Origin: Maribacter thermophilus
GTDB lineage: Bacteria > Bacteroidota > Bacteroidia > Flavobacteriales > Flavobacteriaceae
Length of the DNA: 64,000 nucleotides
Direction of reading: 5' to 3'
Assembly (NCBI RefSeq): GCF_001020565.1
Contig: NZ_LDAS01000001.1
Coordinates: 2,070,520-2,134,519 of the forward strand
The notes under the pieces: model-generated
What the model was told of the DNA's origin: nothing
What the model saw: the letters and a program-made list of their open reading frames with translations, nothing else
Databases searched by the model: none
Shown: piece by piece, positions 8,461 through 19,800 of the stretch
Position numbering within the stretch: position 1 is the first letter of the stretch
How the letters are laid out: each line of letters opens with the position of its first letter
Program-made: the position numbers and the translations under genes

Positions 8461-11253
8461 CTATTTGTCGCTCACAGGTTCATATCCTTGATGAATCCCT
8501 TTTTCAATAGCGGGTACGCCCTTGTCCATCCATACAGGTTTTGGCGCCCCTTTTAAATAATGGTCGAAAAACTGTTGCATGCGTACATTAAAATCTTTCT
8601 TGTGCTGCAATTTAAGTGGCCAATGTGGTTCCCCGTTGTAATTTAACATCCATGCCGGTTTTTGCAATCTTCTTAAGGCCATAAAAAACTCGATACCCTG
8701 GTACCAAGGCACGTGTCCGTCCGAATCGTTATGCATGATCAACAAGGGGGTTTCTATTTTATCTATATTGAATATGGGCGAATTCTCTATATACCGCAAA
8801 GGATATTCCCAAGGGGTACCGCCTATTCTACTTTGTGTGTGTTCATATTGAAACTCCCTACTTAAGCCGGTGGCCCAACGAATACCTCCGTAAGCACTGA
8901 TCATGTTCACTACCGGGGCTCCAGATTCTGCTGCCTTAAAAATATTGGTCTTCGTTACCAAATACGCGATTTGATATCCTCCCCAACTGTGCCCTTGAAC
9001 ACCTATGTTATCTTTGTCCACAAAGCCCTTTTCTATCAACGAGGTTATTCCCGGAATCACACAATTAAAGGCACTTTCACCAGGATACCCAACACGATAT
9101 TGTACATCTGGGTTAAAGATCAGATACCCCCTACTGGCATAAAAACTATAATTAATGGTAGATCGCCCGGGGCTTGGAGCCCTATGCCTGTATAGGTTAT
9201 CAGAACTTCTTTCATAGAAATTAACGATCATGGGGTATTTTTTAGAAGGGTCAAAATTCTCGGGTTTAATAAGAACTCCCTTTAATTCAATACCATCTAA
9301 AGAGGTCCACTCCACCAATTCGGCGGTCCCCCAATTGTATTCGCTTTGCTGTGGGTTCGCATTACTGATCACCGTAGATTTTTTGAAATTCAGATCAGTA
9401 AGGCGAATGTTCGGAAACTCGGTGAACGATTCCCTCGTATATATCAAGGCATCACTTTCTCTTGCCTTTATCGGTGCAGTATACCTATAGGGACCCGAAA
9501 CCAACTTTTTAAACGATTTCTTTTTGGGGTCGTACTGTACAAAACCGGCTTCTTTATTTACCTCGTTAAAAGTACTTAACAGCCATTTATCGGCATCTAC
9601 AAAGCGTTCTTCATCATCCAATTTCACATACCGGTACACAGTACGAGTATCCCTTCCATTGGTCAATTTTTCCGCTTGTCCCGTTTCGGGATCAAAACTC
9701 CAAATATCAAACCTATCATAGAGCAACAAAGCATCGTCATTTTTGGTCCACCCGGGCGATCCATAACTTCTTGGGTGCTTGGGGCTATCGTTCAATTCAT
9801 CGTAAAAAACCTTTCCCTCGGTCAATTTTACAAGTTTATTGGAGGCCAAAGAGTAGCTAAACCAAGTACTATCTACCGAATGATAGCCGTATACATACTT
9901 TGCCTCGGGACTAAAACGGACATTGCCAGCCACATTTTTTAAAATTTCACGGGTTTCTCCCGTTTCCGTATCTACCAATACATAATCTGCAGCGGTGTAC
10001 CCCTTCCATTGCCTTTCCAATTGATAGGGCAGTCTGGTACCTGCCAATGCAAATTTGGCGTTTCCTTCATTGCCTATCTTGGTATCGGGAAAAGATTGGG
10101 TTCCTATTTGCACCAGCTTATCGGTATCTAGGTTCAAAACGGTAGTATAGGATCGTTTTTGCTCATTTTTTACCTCCACTTCCTGTACCGTATACAATTC
10201 GGGCTCGTTGTACGTCCATACCTCAACATTTACAATTTCGTCCTCCGTTAGAGTAGTGTCCTTTACAACTGGCGGTCTTCTTAGTCCGAAATACAATTTA
10301 GTTTCGTCTTTGGAAAAATGGACTTTTCCATCCGACGAGACCAGATATCCTTTAGGGGCTTTTTCGGCATCCAATTTCTTTTCTGCCTTTTCGTTGCCTT
10401 CTTTCCACAAGTACAATTCATTGGGCCTAATTTGTACCTTGGTAGTATCGGTATCGACCACAAAGGCCAATTTTTCTCCAGAGTCGCTTAAACTTAACTC
10501 AAAATATTTTGCTTTCTCGTTTTCAAAAACCTGTCTTTTTACATTGTTTTCAAGATCTAGCACATAAACTCCCGCCTTTAACGTGGAATCTTGTCCACTA
10601 GTGGCATAGGCCAAGGTTTTGCCTTCTTTTGCAAACGTATAATCGGTAACAAATTTTACGGTATCGTTTTTTGATGTGGATAGATTATGGATGACCAGAT
10701 GATATCCGTTTTCTTTTCCGACCTTCTTTTTCTTAGATTTTTTTTGAACGCTATCCTTTTTTGATTCGGTTTTTTCTTTCTTTTTTCCCGACTTTTCCTC
10801 GTCTACCAAACACGCTACAAACCCCTCCCATTTTTCCGGCACTTTATACGATTTAACATTGGGTATCTTGGTAAACATCTGTGTTTTTATGTTATAAATA
10901 CCCAAAGTGTCGTTGGGCAAATCGTCTTTTTTCACCTTTGCCCTTTTTAATTCCACCACACTGTCTTTCCATGGTTTTATGGCGAACAACGCATAGTTAT
11001 CGTTGTAGGTAAACACGCCATTTTCAGAGCGTTCGTATTCAAAAACGGTCCGCGCCTTGGCATCTTTTATTTTTAAAAAGCTATCCTTCTGCCCCTTTTC
11101 AAGAGAATACATCATGTATTGTCCGTTCGCAGAAACTGTTTTTCCCTCAATGGTGTTCCATATATCAAAATCTGGATGGTCCAATACTTTTTTTTGCCCC
11201 CAAATAGAGGTAACCGTAAGCGCGATCAGTACTGTTGAAAATAATGTTCTCAT
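8461..11253 (-). CDS. Secreted S9 family peptidase (prolyl oligopeptidase family)
   Basis: This 930-residue protein has a Sec signal peptide (MRTLFSTVLIALTVTSIWGQ). A long beta-propeller-like region contains a Lys-rich low-complexity insert near residues 155-180. The C-terminal alpha/beta hydrolase domain starts at about 650. The catalytic triad can be placed: Ser756 in GHSWGG, Asp845 in NDSDGHVPW and His877 in GEPHWPLK. The GxSxGG motif and order Ser-Asp-His are those of family S9, which cleaves short peptides, often after Pro or in dipeptidyl or acylaminoacyl mode; the specificity cannot be told from sequence. It is monocistronic with its own terminator. The role is probably degradation of peptides in the periplasm or at the surface. 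Confidence 0.88.
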   Translation of the reverse strand: MRTLFSTVLIALTVTSIWGQKKVLDHPDFDIWNTIEGKTVSANGQYMMYSLEKGQKDSFLKIKDAKARTVFEYERSENGVFTYNDNYALFAIKPWKDSVVELKRAKVKKDDLPNDTLGIYNIKTQMFTKIPNVKSYKVPEKWEGFVACLVDEEKSGKKKEKTESKKDSVQKKSKKKKVGKENGYHLVIHNLSTSKNDTVKFVTDYTFAKEGKTLAYATSGQDSTLKAGVYVLDLENNVKRQVFENEKAKYFELSLSDSGEKLAFVVDTDTTKVQIRPNELYLWKEGNEKAEKKLDAEKAPKGYLVSSDGKVHFSKDETKLYFGLRRPPVVKDTTLTEDEIVNVEVWTYNEPELYTVQEVEVKNEQKRSYTTVLNLDTDKLVQIGTQSFPDTKIGNEGNAKFALAGTRLPYQLERQWKGYTAADYVLVDTETGETREILKNVAGNVRFSPEAKYVYGYHSVDSTWFSYSLASNKLVKLTEGKVFYDELNDSPKHPRSYGSPGWTKNDDALLLYDRFDIWSFDPETGQAEKLTNGRDTRTVYRYVKLDDEERFVDADKWLLSTFNEVNKEAGFVQYDPKKKSFKKLVSGPYRYTAPIKARESDALIYTRESFTEFPNIRLTDLNFKKSTVISNANPQQSEYNWGTAELVEWTSLDGIELKGVLIKPENFDPSKKYPMIVNFYERSSDNLYRHRAPSPGRSTINYSFYASRGYLIFNPDVQYRVGYPGESAFNCVIPGITSLIEKGFVDKDNIGVQGHSWGGYQIAYLVTKTNIFKAAESGAPVVNMISAYGGIRWATGLSREFQYEHTQSRIGGTPWEYPLRYIENSPIFNIDKIETPLLIMHNDSDGHVPWYQGIEFFMALRRLQKPAWMLNYNGEPHWPLKLQHKKDFNVRMQQFFDHYLKGAPKPVWMDKGVPAIEKGIHQGYEPVSDK

Positions 11254-11866
11254 GTTAGAAAGGTTGTTGTTTGTCTTACCCGTACGGTCGTGAAAAGCGC
11301 GACCGAAAAAGCTGTTTTTATGTTTTGGTTTTTAATGATTGTCATTCAAAAAGAATCTGAATCTTTTTTAAATGCCCTTTTAGTATTGCCGCCCCTACCC
11401 CATTTCTAACCAAAACAGGATGGTTTTGGGCTGAAACCCTAAAATTAATTATTTCAGGGCAATGGTATCAAATTTCCCTTTCATTATCTTTTTATTTTTC
11501 ACAAACCGACAAATTACACGCTATTGGAAGTACTGTCAAGAGAGAACACCGCGTAGTCCATTACGTTTTTCCGTAAGATATGTTCGGTCCTTTTTATATT
11601 TTTATAGAATACCCAACATTTTTTAAGAACGATGGAAGTAGCTACCCTACGAACGGGATTTTCTTTAGCAGAATACAAATAGATAGTATCAATAATAAAT
11701 TTAATTTTAGGATTTGTATTATTGACCAATTACCAACGAATTGCCAGTTGGACCGAAAAGAGAAACAATGTTGGCCTACACGGCGTAAACGTAATGAAGC
11801 CGGGGTAAAACAAAAGTCTTTACAAATCAGCAACAATTCTTATATCAACCGTTATCGTCCCATAGA
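11254..11866. other. Long divergent intergenic region
   Basis: This 613-bp gap separates the divergent S9 peptidase and gluzincin genes. Only short overlapping ORFs on both strands lie in it, without signal peptide, motif or codon pattern to support a gene. Just before the next start is CAACCGTTATCGTCC (11847-11860), which resembles the cassette-edge core of region 1. Promoters for both genes must lie here but no clear consensus was found. Confidence 0.4.
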
Positions 11867-12970
11867 ATGAATCGTCTTCAATTCATAATTTTTCTTTTTT
11901 TAAGCAGTAATGCCCTGGGACAAAAAATAACGTACAATTACGTTGTTGACTCAACAAAAGTGGAAACTAAAGAGGTAATGATGCTTTTTGAAAACTATTT
12001 GGCTTCAAACCCTCAAAACCAAACAGAAAACCCATTTTGGAACCGAGAAGAACAACAGAAACATAAGAATTATGACTTCTTGGAGAGCGAATTTCATCCT
12101 TCTCTTTATATGGGATTTCCGGTCCATGTCTTAAGCCTACAATCTAAAAAAGACATCTACAGAATAAAAGCCCAGTTTTCTTACAATAAGCAAGATGGCA
12201 CCCCCTATGTTTTGGCCATAGCAAACTATGTTGCAAAAAGGGAAAACGGAAAGTTTAAATTGTTCAATGCCTTAACCGTCAACAAACAAACTTGGAATTG
12301 TACAACGGTTGGTGTTGTAGACTTTTATTATCCGACATACCATAAGTTCAACTACCAAAAGGCCCAAAAGCTCAATGGTTTTATAAATGAGATCTGTAAC
12401 AATTTTGGTGTAAAACCAAAACCGTTCGAATATTACCTTGCCGACGACTATGATGAAGTTCAAAAGTTAAAAGGCCTCGATTATTACATGGGTATGGGCG
12501 GACCGTCAAAACCACGTGGCAAAGCAACGGACGACAAAGTTTATTGTGGCGGTTTGGGAGAATATTATACACACGAAGTTTTTCATGTTCAAATAGACCA
12601 ACACTATCCGAACAAGCATTTTTGGGTTTCTGAAGGCATAGCGACATTATTGGGCGGAAGCCGTGGAAAAAGTCTGGATTGGCATATAAAACGAACAAAT
12701 ATCCATTTACGGAAACATCCGGAAATAAACCTAAACGATATGCTCAAATTAACAAATTTGGACAACGAAACCTCTTATCATTACGTTCTGGGCGGACTAA
12801 TAGCCAAGAAAATATTGGACAAAGGCGGTTGGAACCTCATAAAAGAATTTATGTCTGAAGGAAAAACGGACGAAGACTATTACAATGCGATCAAAAAATA
12901 CCTGGGGATACATAAAGCCGAACTTAACAGCTATCTTCGACAGCAAATACAAATTGAATCAACAAAATAA
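11867..12970 (+). CDS. Secreted zinc metallopeptidase (gluzincin type)
   Basis: This 367-residue protein opens with a signal peptide (MNRLQFIIFLFLSSNALGQ). The zinc site is HEVFH at 236-240, and Glu256 in WVSEGIAT, sixteen residues on, fits the third ligand of a gluzincin (peptidase MA clan). The N-terminal ~200 residues are a mixed domain of unknown role. The C-terminus, with GGLIAKKILDKGGWNLIKEFM, is the helical part typical of MA-clan proteins, where a conserved helix follows the active site. It is therefore likely an exported protease or peptidase-like protein; the substrate is unknown. It stands alone, with a cassette-edge-like motif directly upstream. Confidence 0.7.
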   Translation: MNRLQFIIFLFLSSNALGQKITYNYVVDSTKVETKEVMMLFENYLASNPQNQTENPFWNREEQQKHKNYDFLESEFHPSLYMGFPVHVLSLQSKKDIYRIKAQFSYNKQDGTPYVLAIANYVAKRENGKFKLFNALTVNKQTWNCTTVGVVDFYYPTYHKFNYQKAQKLNGFINEICNNFGVKPKPFEYYLADDYDEVQKLKGLDYYMGMGGPSKPRGKATDDKVYCGGLGEYYTHEVFHVQIDQHYPNKHFWVSEGIATLLGGSRGKSLDWHIKRTNIHLRKHPEINLNDMLKLTNLDNETSYHYVLGGLIAKKILDKGGWNLIKEFMSEGKTDEDYYNAIKKYLGIHKAELNSYLRQQIQIESTK

Positions 12971-13120
12971 AAATTGACAACAAAGGCCTTAGTTTTCATC
13001 GGGTTTGGTGCTTACACGAAAGAAATAAGTTTTTCACCAATTACGCCAAATCCATAATTTATCCGTTAAATGCAAAAACAAGTTGTTTGCACTACTATAT
13101 TATTTATACTGCATTGATTT

Positions 13121-13540
13121 TTAACCAACTACATTCCCACTATTGGTCATTATAGTCTCAAATATATTCATAAGCTTTTCCTCCACTAATGGTTTGGAAA
13201 TAAAATCATCAACAATACCATAACTTTTTCCTTTCTTTACATCCTTTCCAGAAAAATAGGAGCTTACGACGACAACATGTGGTTTTTTCTTCACTGGCAA
13301 TTTCACCAATTCATCTAAAAACCCCCAACCGTCCATTACGGGCATATTCAAATCCAAAAAGATTACATCCGGTAATTTTTTTTCCGTTTTTAATAGCGAA
13401 GTAAGGTTTACGATAGCCTCGTAACCATCTTCATATACCAAAATATCAGCACCGAAAAAACTATTTCGATTAAGTAAAACTTTGGTTCCATATACGCATA
13501 TGGGATCATCATCAATAATACAAACAGTGTTAATTTTCAT
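13121..13540 (-). CDS. Single-domain response regulator (CheY-like)
   Basis: The internal ATG at 13540 is preferred to the one at 13552 because the receiver fold starts immediately with MKINTVCIIDDDP, giving 139 residues. All receiver hallmarks are seen: the acidic cluster IIDDDP, the phosphoacceptor Asp in VIFLDLNMPVMDG, the Ser of VVVSSYF and the Lys of FISKPL. No output domain follows, so it signals by protein-protein contact, as usual for this type in Bacteroidota. No histidine kinase is adjacent, so the partner is elsewhere. Confidence 0.85.
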   Translation of the reverse strand: MKINTVCIIDDDPICVYGTKVLLNRNSFFGADILVYEDGYEAIVNLTSLLKTEKKLPDVIFLDLNMPVMDGWGFLDELVKLPVKKKPHVVVVSSYFSGKDVKKGKSYGIVDDFISKPLVEEKLMNIFETIMTNSGNVVG

Positions 13541-13552
13541 AGCGGTTAGCAT

Positions 13553-14072
13553 TTAGTTAGTATTTACATCCAGCAAATTTTTTAGATCTATATAGTATTT
13601 ATCCTACTTTTCAGTACGCGAAAAACTTACATAATTCGGTAAAGAAAGTCATTAATACTTACATTTAAAAAAAAATCACTGTAAAAATAGAGTTCGCACG
13701 AGCATTGAATATTACACAAAACCCACTATAAATCAGAAATATAGATTCGTATTTATAAAAAATAATGAACGAATTATCCATTTCTAAATGCACAATTAGC
13801 AATTTCACAAAATATTAACATTTACCTATTTGTAATATTTTAACATTCTTGCCCCTTTATGGTACAAACCAACACAAAAAATAATATGAACATATGGGCG
13901 GTAATAGGCCAAGTACATTACCCGCTTGACCTAAATCGGGGGGCGAAAAAGGTTGCTTTTTACCATTGAAAGAAAAGACCGTGTGGTTAAGAACCTATAA
14001 ACCACGACTAAAGAACGTGTTTTGCGTACGGTAACAAAATACCCCCTTATAGTGGCCAAAGTAAAGATCAAC
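13553..14072. other. AT-rich intergenic region
   Basis: This 520-bp region has no supported gene. It must hold the promoter of the response regulator. Near the GH2 end, GTGGTT (13983-13988) and AACCAC (14000-14005) form a short stem that is followed by a pyrimidine-rich TCTTTTCTTTC on the minus strand, a weak candidate terminator for the polysaccharide operon. Confidence 0.35.
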
Positions 14073-16874
14073 TTAATTTTCATAGATATCCCCCGTTTCA
14101 AAATTTTTGCCATTTTGATCAAGAATAAGCTGTTCCAGATCATTGGGCTCAATTGTTTTAGAAGGATTAAAAGAAGCACTTTTCATATACTCCATGAAAC
14201 TATGTCTTAATTGCCTTGCAACCGGTCTGTTTTCTATATCATTTGTAATATCCATCGCAGAAAACAATAGACTACCCGGCCCCACTTTTGCCTCAAAAAC
14301 ATTGGTTAAATGGTGATTGGTCACAAAATTATCTATGACCCTGACAATCGGTGTCACATTCAAAGAATCGACAACGATCGACTTAGAATTGATGCATAGA
14401 TCCCACCACTGCCAATCGGCATGTGAGCTTGTGGGAAAGTTATCGAAAGCAGCATTTTTTTCATCTAACAGCAAGCCCATTGTGGCCGGTTGATTGGGGA
14501 AATGCACCGGACTCCAGAATACCGGAACAAAACGCCCCTCTATACCTTTTAAGGTTTTATAATCAGGATTACACAATACCTTTTTACCTTCTTCTAAAGC
14601 CAATTGCGCTTCTTTTATGGTTTTTGCAAAGACTATATTATTATAATTTGTTTCTACCTCTTTAGGATATACCCAAATAGACCAACTATTCGTGTATTTA
14701 GAATCCCTTAAAGAAACGGTCACCGTTATTTTTTTTGCGGACTCTACACTTATAGGATACTCGATCACCCCTAAATCTGGGTTATTTCCTATATTTAAAT
14801 CAATGTCGGGCAGAACTCCTTTTTTTAAGATATTCCCTTCTTCATCGGCAATACTCCAATCCAATGATCGCCCTTGTAACCGCTTATAAAAATTAGCTAC
14901 TTCAATAGAGGCCTTAAATACCTCTCCGTCTTCGTACACCGCTTTTTCATACCTGACCAACGGTACCAATTCACTATTAAACTGCCTAAACTCTTCAGCA
15001 GAAATAATACCTTTAGATTCCCAAAAGGCATTCAATAGACCAACAAGCGCGGTCCCCTGTCCTGGAAAATCTTGTAGCTGCAATAATTGAAATCCATCAA
15101 AACTTGGTGTTTTCAAGGCTCTTTCTATTTCTTCTTTATACAATATGGCCGCCAATTTTCCCGATGCCTGTGTAAAGTCTTCCGCCAAATCGATTAATTT
15201 CTTGTTTTCAAGATCATTTTTTACGGCAATAAAATTCAATGGTTCCAAAACCCCTGTATATTTTGGAATCTCACTTAGATCCGGATATACGGAATATTGG
15301 CCTATCTCATGCGAAATTAAAGGTATGTTGATATGCTCACTATTTTCTGAGTAATCGGCGTTAAAATGAGGTGCCTTATCATTAAAAATGCCTTGTCCCC
15401 TTATCCAGCCTTTATCGGTCCATTGTGCTATAAAAAATTCATCTTCTGTCTCTGGCCTTGTACCGGTAGGTTTTTGGAAAGAAAAGGATGTTGTGGCGTA
15501 CAGATGACGGTCATCTTTCTTTTTAAGGTCCGCGGTCATTTCATTAAGAACACCTATATCACCCTGTAATTCATTCCCCATTGCCATAAAAACAAAAGAA
15601 GGGTGGTTGCCATAATCCCTGATAATTTTATCCGCCTCTTGTTTTAAGAACTCCGTTGTTTTTTCATCTTCCCCAACCCTTAAACTCCAATGGGGCAATT
15701 CTACCTGATAATAGAACCCCGCTTCGTCCGCTGCCTCAAAAGCAGCTTTGGGTGGACACCACGAATGAAAGCGTAAATGGTTTAATCCATAATTTTTGGC
15801 CTGCCCGATTAATTTTGCCCATTCCTCTTTTTGCATCGGTGGATGTCCGGTTAACGGGAATATAACGCACTCTAGATTTCCTCTCAGAAAAATCCGTTTT
15901 CCGTTCAGGGTTAGATTTCCGTTGTTGTTACCAATGTTCTTATAACCAAACCTTGTCTCTAGGCTATGGCCGCCAACATTTAGCTTCAAATAGTACAGAG
16001 CGGGATTAAACTCGTCCCAAAACTCCAATTGCTCCGGTCTTTCAACCCTAAAACTTACGGTACCGTTCTTTACCTGTGGCTCACCTACACTTCCTTTTGA
16101 AATGATATTTCTTTGTAGATCATATATTTCATATTCCAATTGCTTTGGAACATCGGCCCCGTTATTATCAAAAGCTATCCTCAAAGCATTTTCTTCTACC
16201 TTCGGATATACCTGAAGATTACTCGGAGCGCCCTTATCGAAAGCTTGTAAGACAATATCGCCCAAGATACCGTTCCACTTTATTTGGGTATGGTTGGTAT
16301 AGGCATGGGCCATATCCCTATTTCTTTCATCCGGATACATAGATCCTTCTACATTTACCAACGGAAATTTATTGGAATTATCGATGCTTATGGTCAAAGT
16401 ATGTTCTCCGGGAGACAAAACATCGGTCAGGTTATACTCATGACTACCTATTAAGCTATTGGCGGCACCTACTTTTTTACCGTCTACAAATACATTTGAT
16501 TCCCAAATAATACGTTCTAAGTGTAACGTAATCTCTTTTTCTTTCCATGATGATGGAACGGTTATTTGCTTTTGATACCAAGCTTTTCCGGTATAATAGT
16601 GCTTTCTGGCCAAATTGGACATTACGTAGTTATTAATGGCCGGTTTCATGGTATTGAGCTTTCCTATGCCTGCATCGTCCAAGGTACCGGGAAGCTCTAC
16701 TTCAGTGCCTTCGATCAGGGTGCTGGGCCATTTTTCGGTTTCCCCGACATTCAGCGAATCCAAGGCAACGTGCCAAGTACCTGCCAAAGAAATCTGATTT
16801 TCTGTTTTTATTCCGCATTGACATAGAACAACGCTTAAAAGCACTATCAAAAATCGGGTAAAGAATATTCTCAT
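14073..16874 (-). CDS. GH2 family glycoside hydrolase lipoprotein (distal)
   Basis: This 933-residue protein has a lipoprotein signal (VVLCQC), so it is anchored in the envelope. The GH2 layout is visible: a jelly-roll sugar-binding domain (AWYQKQITVPSSWKEKE, HLERIIWESNVFVDGK), a beta-sandwich, and a TIM barrel from about 325 (LRGNLECVIFPLTGHPP). Catalytic candidates are Glu435 (acid/base, MAMGNELQ) and Glu523 (nucleophile, ISHEIGQY). GH2 includes beta-galactosidases, beta-glucuronidases and others; the exact sugar cannot be read from sequence. Its ATG overlaps the stop of the DUF5107 gene (ATGA), so translation is coupled. It is the last gene of a six-gene operon and a paralogue of the GH2 at 20250-23078. 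Confidence 0.85.
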   Translation of the reverse strand: MRIFFTRFLIVLLSVVLCQCGIKTENQISLAGTWHVALDSLNVGETEKWPSTLIEGTEVELPGTLDDAGIGKLNTMKPAINNYVMSNLARKHYYTGKAWYQKQITVPSSWKEKEITLHLERIIWESNVFVDGKKVGAANSLIGSHEYNLTDVLSPGEHTLTISIDNSNKFPLVNVEGSMYPDERNRDMAHAYTNHTQIKWNGILGDIVLQAFDKGAPSNLQVYPKVEENALRIAFDNNGADVPKQLEYEIYDLQRNIISKGSVGEPQVKNGTVSFRVERPEQLEFWDEFNPALYYLKLNVGGHSLETRFGYKNIGNNNGNLTLNGKRIFLRGNLECVIFPLTGHPPMQKEEWAKLIGQAKNYGLNHLRFHSWCPPKAAFEAADEAGFYYQVELPHWSLRVGEDEKTTEFLKQEADKIIRDYGNHPSFVFMAMGNELQGDIGVLNEMTADLKKKDDRHLYATTSFSFQKPTGTRPETEDEFFIAQWTDKGWIRGQGIFNDKAPHFNADYSENSEHINIPLISHEIGQYSVYPDLSEIPKYTGVLEPLNFIAVKNDLENKKLIDLAEDFTQASGKLAAILYKEEIERALKTPSFDGFQLLQLQDFPGQGTALVGLLNAFWESKGIISAEEFRQFNSELVPLVRYEKAVYEDGEVFKASIEVANFYKRLQGRSLDWSIADEEGNILKKGVLPDIDLNIGNNPDLGVIEYPISVESAKKITVTVSLRDSKYTNSWSIWVYPKEVETNYNNIVFAKTIKEAQLALEEGKKVLCNPDYKTLKGIEGRFVPVFWSPVHFPNQPATMGLLLDEKNAAFDNFPTSSHADWQWWDLCINSKSIVVDSLNVTPIVRVIDNFVTNHHLTNVFEAKVGPGSLLFSAMDITNDIENRPVARQLRHSFMEYMKSASFNPSKTIEPNDLEQLILDQNGKNFETGDIYEN

Positions 16875-19800
16875 AGCTGTTTTTTTACAATATCGTCGGC
16901 AATATCCTTTGCCATATTAAAATGAATAAAGGCCGGTAAATGATAAAAATTATCACGCATTACGTTTTCCAGCATTTCCATACTTTCGTCGATTTTTCTC
17001 AACCCCAACTTCCCCAATCCCATTAGATACCTGCAATGGATACTATTACGAACGTTTAGGTCTTCTTCCCAAATCAACAGATCTGGTAATGAAATAGCAA
17101 AATAATCCATCTTAACCTCATCGTTCATATGTTCTTGACCATAGGCGATCAATTTATTAAAACGAAGGTTTGCCTCATCTTCCTTTTTCAATTTCAAAAG
17201 AGCCAGACCTTGGTAGAAAATTTTATCCGGTTGTTGGTCGTTATAGAACATCGCCGGACTAGGGTCAGAAAGCCCTTTCGATGCAATTTGCCAGTTTTCA
17301 ACAGCCTTCTCCATTTGCCCCAATCCTTCATGGGCACACCCTAACCAATAAAATATATCGTTCTCTTGAGTGCCGTAAAGTTTCCCTTCGCCCAGATTGG
17401 CAGGGTAGATCTGCGCCTCATTTAACAAACGGATCGCTAGTGCATATTCCCCTTTCTTTATGTATATTTTTGCCAACTCTACCTTAGCCGTAATATATTG
17501 TAAGGGTACTTTACCTTCGCCCCCTTCCCACGGATGAAACTGTCTTTTACCTATAAGACCTAAAGCTTTTTCAAAGTCTCCTTTAAAACTATATAAGCTT
17601 ACCCTTTCTAGATAAATATCATCCCTAGACATGGTAAGGTCTATATATTTTTCCAATATATTTAAACGGGTATCTACATCTACATTCAACTTTTTATACA
17701 ATTGGTCCAATTCCATCAACAAACGTGCATCCGTGTTGTCTAAATCAAAAGCTTTTTCCAAATGGGTTTTTGCCAATTGAACCTCGTTCTTCTTATTATA
17801 GTACAAAAGGGCTAAATTTCTGTGACAAATGGCATTTGTATCTTCCCATTGTACCGATATAGACCAACACTCCAATGCATCTTCATACTGTTTGGATGCG
17901 TACCAAAAATTACCCAGATAATAAGAGGCCCTGGCATCTTTCGGGTTCTGTGCAACAGCCGCTTTCAGTACTGCTATCTCTTCTAACCTGTTGGGAAAAC
18001 AATAGTCCATAGGCATCTCGCTCCCCATTTTAAAATGGTCTTTTGCCTTGTTCACTTCACCATTTTTCTGGTAATAAAACCCTAAAAAGTAATAGACCAT
18101 TGGGTAGGTAGCCAACTGGCTTTCCACCAGAACGTTCAATAGTGATATTGCCTCGTTAAACTGGCCCGCCTGCGCATAGTCTATAGAAAACTCTATAAAA
18201 TTATGTTGGTTACCTCGTGTAATTTCCATCAAGAAATCGAGATCGCTGGATGCGCCAGAAATCAGATATTTCTCGTAGATCGCCCCAAAATTAAAGGCAT
18301 CAATCGCCAAAGAATCATCTATTAGTTGAACTGCTTCCCCTATACGGCCCAGCTTTCTCAAAAGCACAATTTTAAGATGACGTGCTTTGTGGTTATGCCA
18401 GTTTTTAACAAGTGATTTATCTACAAGCTCCAACGATTTTTCCAAATTACCGTTCGCACAATCTATTTGGGCACAGTTAAAATAACCGGCATCTTGCCAA
18501 GCGGCATTCCAACAAGATTTAAAAAAGGCATCGTACGCCTCATTTTTTCTGTCTAAATACGACAAAACCAGCCCTTTGTTAAAAAAAGGCTCCCCGTCGT
18601 AAGGGTTAGGGTTACGTTCTGTCAACGTATCTATGGCCTGGTTAAAGTACCCCAAAGCTTTTTCATATTTCGCCCGTTTTAAGTACCAAAGGCCCATAGC
18701 GTTGTTACAACGCACATCTTTGGGATCGCGTGACAACCCTTCTAGATAATAAGCGGTCGGATCATAGGTAGCATGGCGGTACTGTTCTAGATGCAAACCG
18801 CGCAGGTAGAGCTGTTCTACACTTGTAATCTCTTTTGGCTCTTTTGCAGCTTTGGCCGCTTCGGGTACTTCGTTTTCTTTGAGGCTACTAGGCGACCATG
18901 ACACCAACATCGTACCATCCGCATCGGTTACCGTGGCCGTAAGAGAATTATAATCAACGTTGCCCGTAGATACGAGCTCTTCAAATCCGTCTGCAGGGTC
19001 TAGGTCTTTTACCGATTCGAACAACACCTTTTCGTTAGAACTAAGACTTATCTTCGAATTTGGATAATGTGATGTTACGTACACCTTTAACCGAACCCCA
19101 TCACCTTCCTTCTCTAAATTCAACAATGCTTCTTTGGTGGCATTTTTTACCACCCCCACATTGTAGTACGGCATAAAATACTGTTTAAAGCTTTTTTCTT
19201 CATAGGGGTGCATCCAAGAGAAATCCGGTTGGTTATCCGTATATACGCCGCACATTAATTCTATATAGGGACCATCACTATCGGTAAGGTTTCTATCCCA
19301 CGCCTTTCCAAAATCACCATTGCCCCATGTCCATTGCTTTTTACCCGGAGAAATATGGTGGTCGGCAATGTGCAACAATCCGCCTTTGGTATCATTCTCG
19401 TAACCGCCCACAAAATCGTACTCTGAAGTTATGGCCATATATGAAGTGGGTACGGGAATATTCTTATATCTAGATATATCGGTGCCCGGCGAATAGTCTA
19501 CCTTGTAATATTCACCTTTGGCAATAGGAAACTCGGAAACATCTCTTTTACCGTGATCAAAGACCGCATTTACATCTGGCGGAAAAACAGATTGGTAATG
19601 ATCATTAACCGCCACTGCCGGGTTTGCCCACCATAAAAAAGTCTGTGGCACCGGGGTTCTATTATAAAGTTGCCCTTTAATTTCTAGATATGCCTTGTCT
19701 GGATACAGCGTAAAACCGGCCATCCCCTTGGTCCTGAACATTCTTTCTACCTCGCTTACCCACACCGTTACACTGCCGTCCTCATTTTCTTCAATATAAA

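Noticed and set aside
8286-8510. 74-codon plus-strand ORF at the peptidase 3' end
   Set aside because: It runs through the terminator hairpin and the peptidase C-terminus and has no recognisable features.
10208-10567. 119-codon plus-strand ORF inside the S9 peptidase gene
   Set aside because: Ser/Thr/Phe-rich antisense frame to a well-supported peptidase.
11514-11729. 71-codon minus-strand ORF in the gap before the gluzincin gene
   Set aside because: No signal peptide, motif or homologous pattern, and overlapping ORFs on both strands; it looks like chance in an AT-rich gap.
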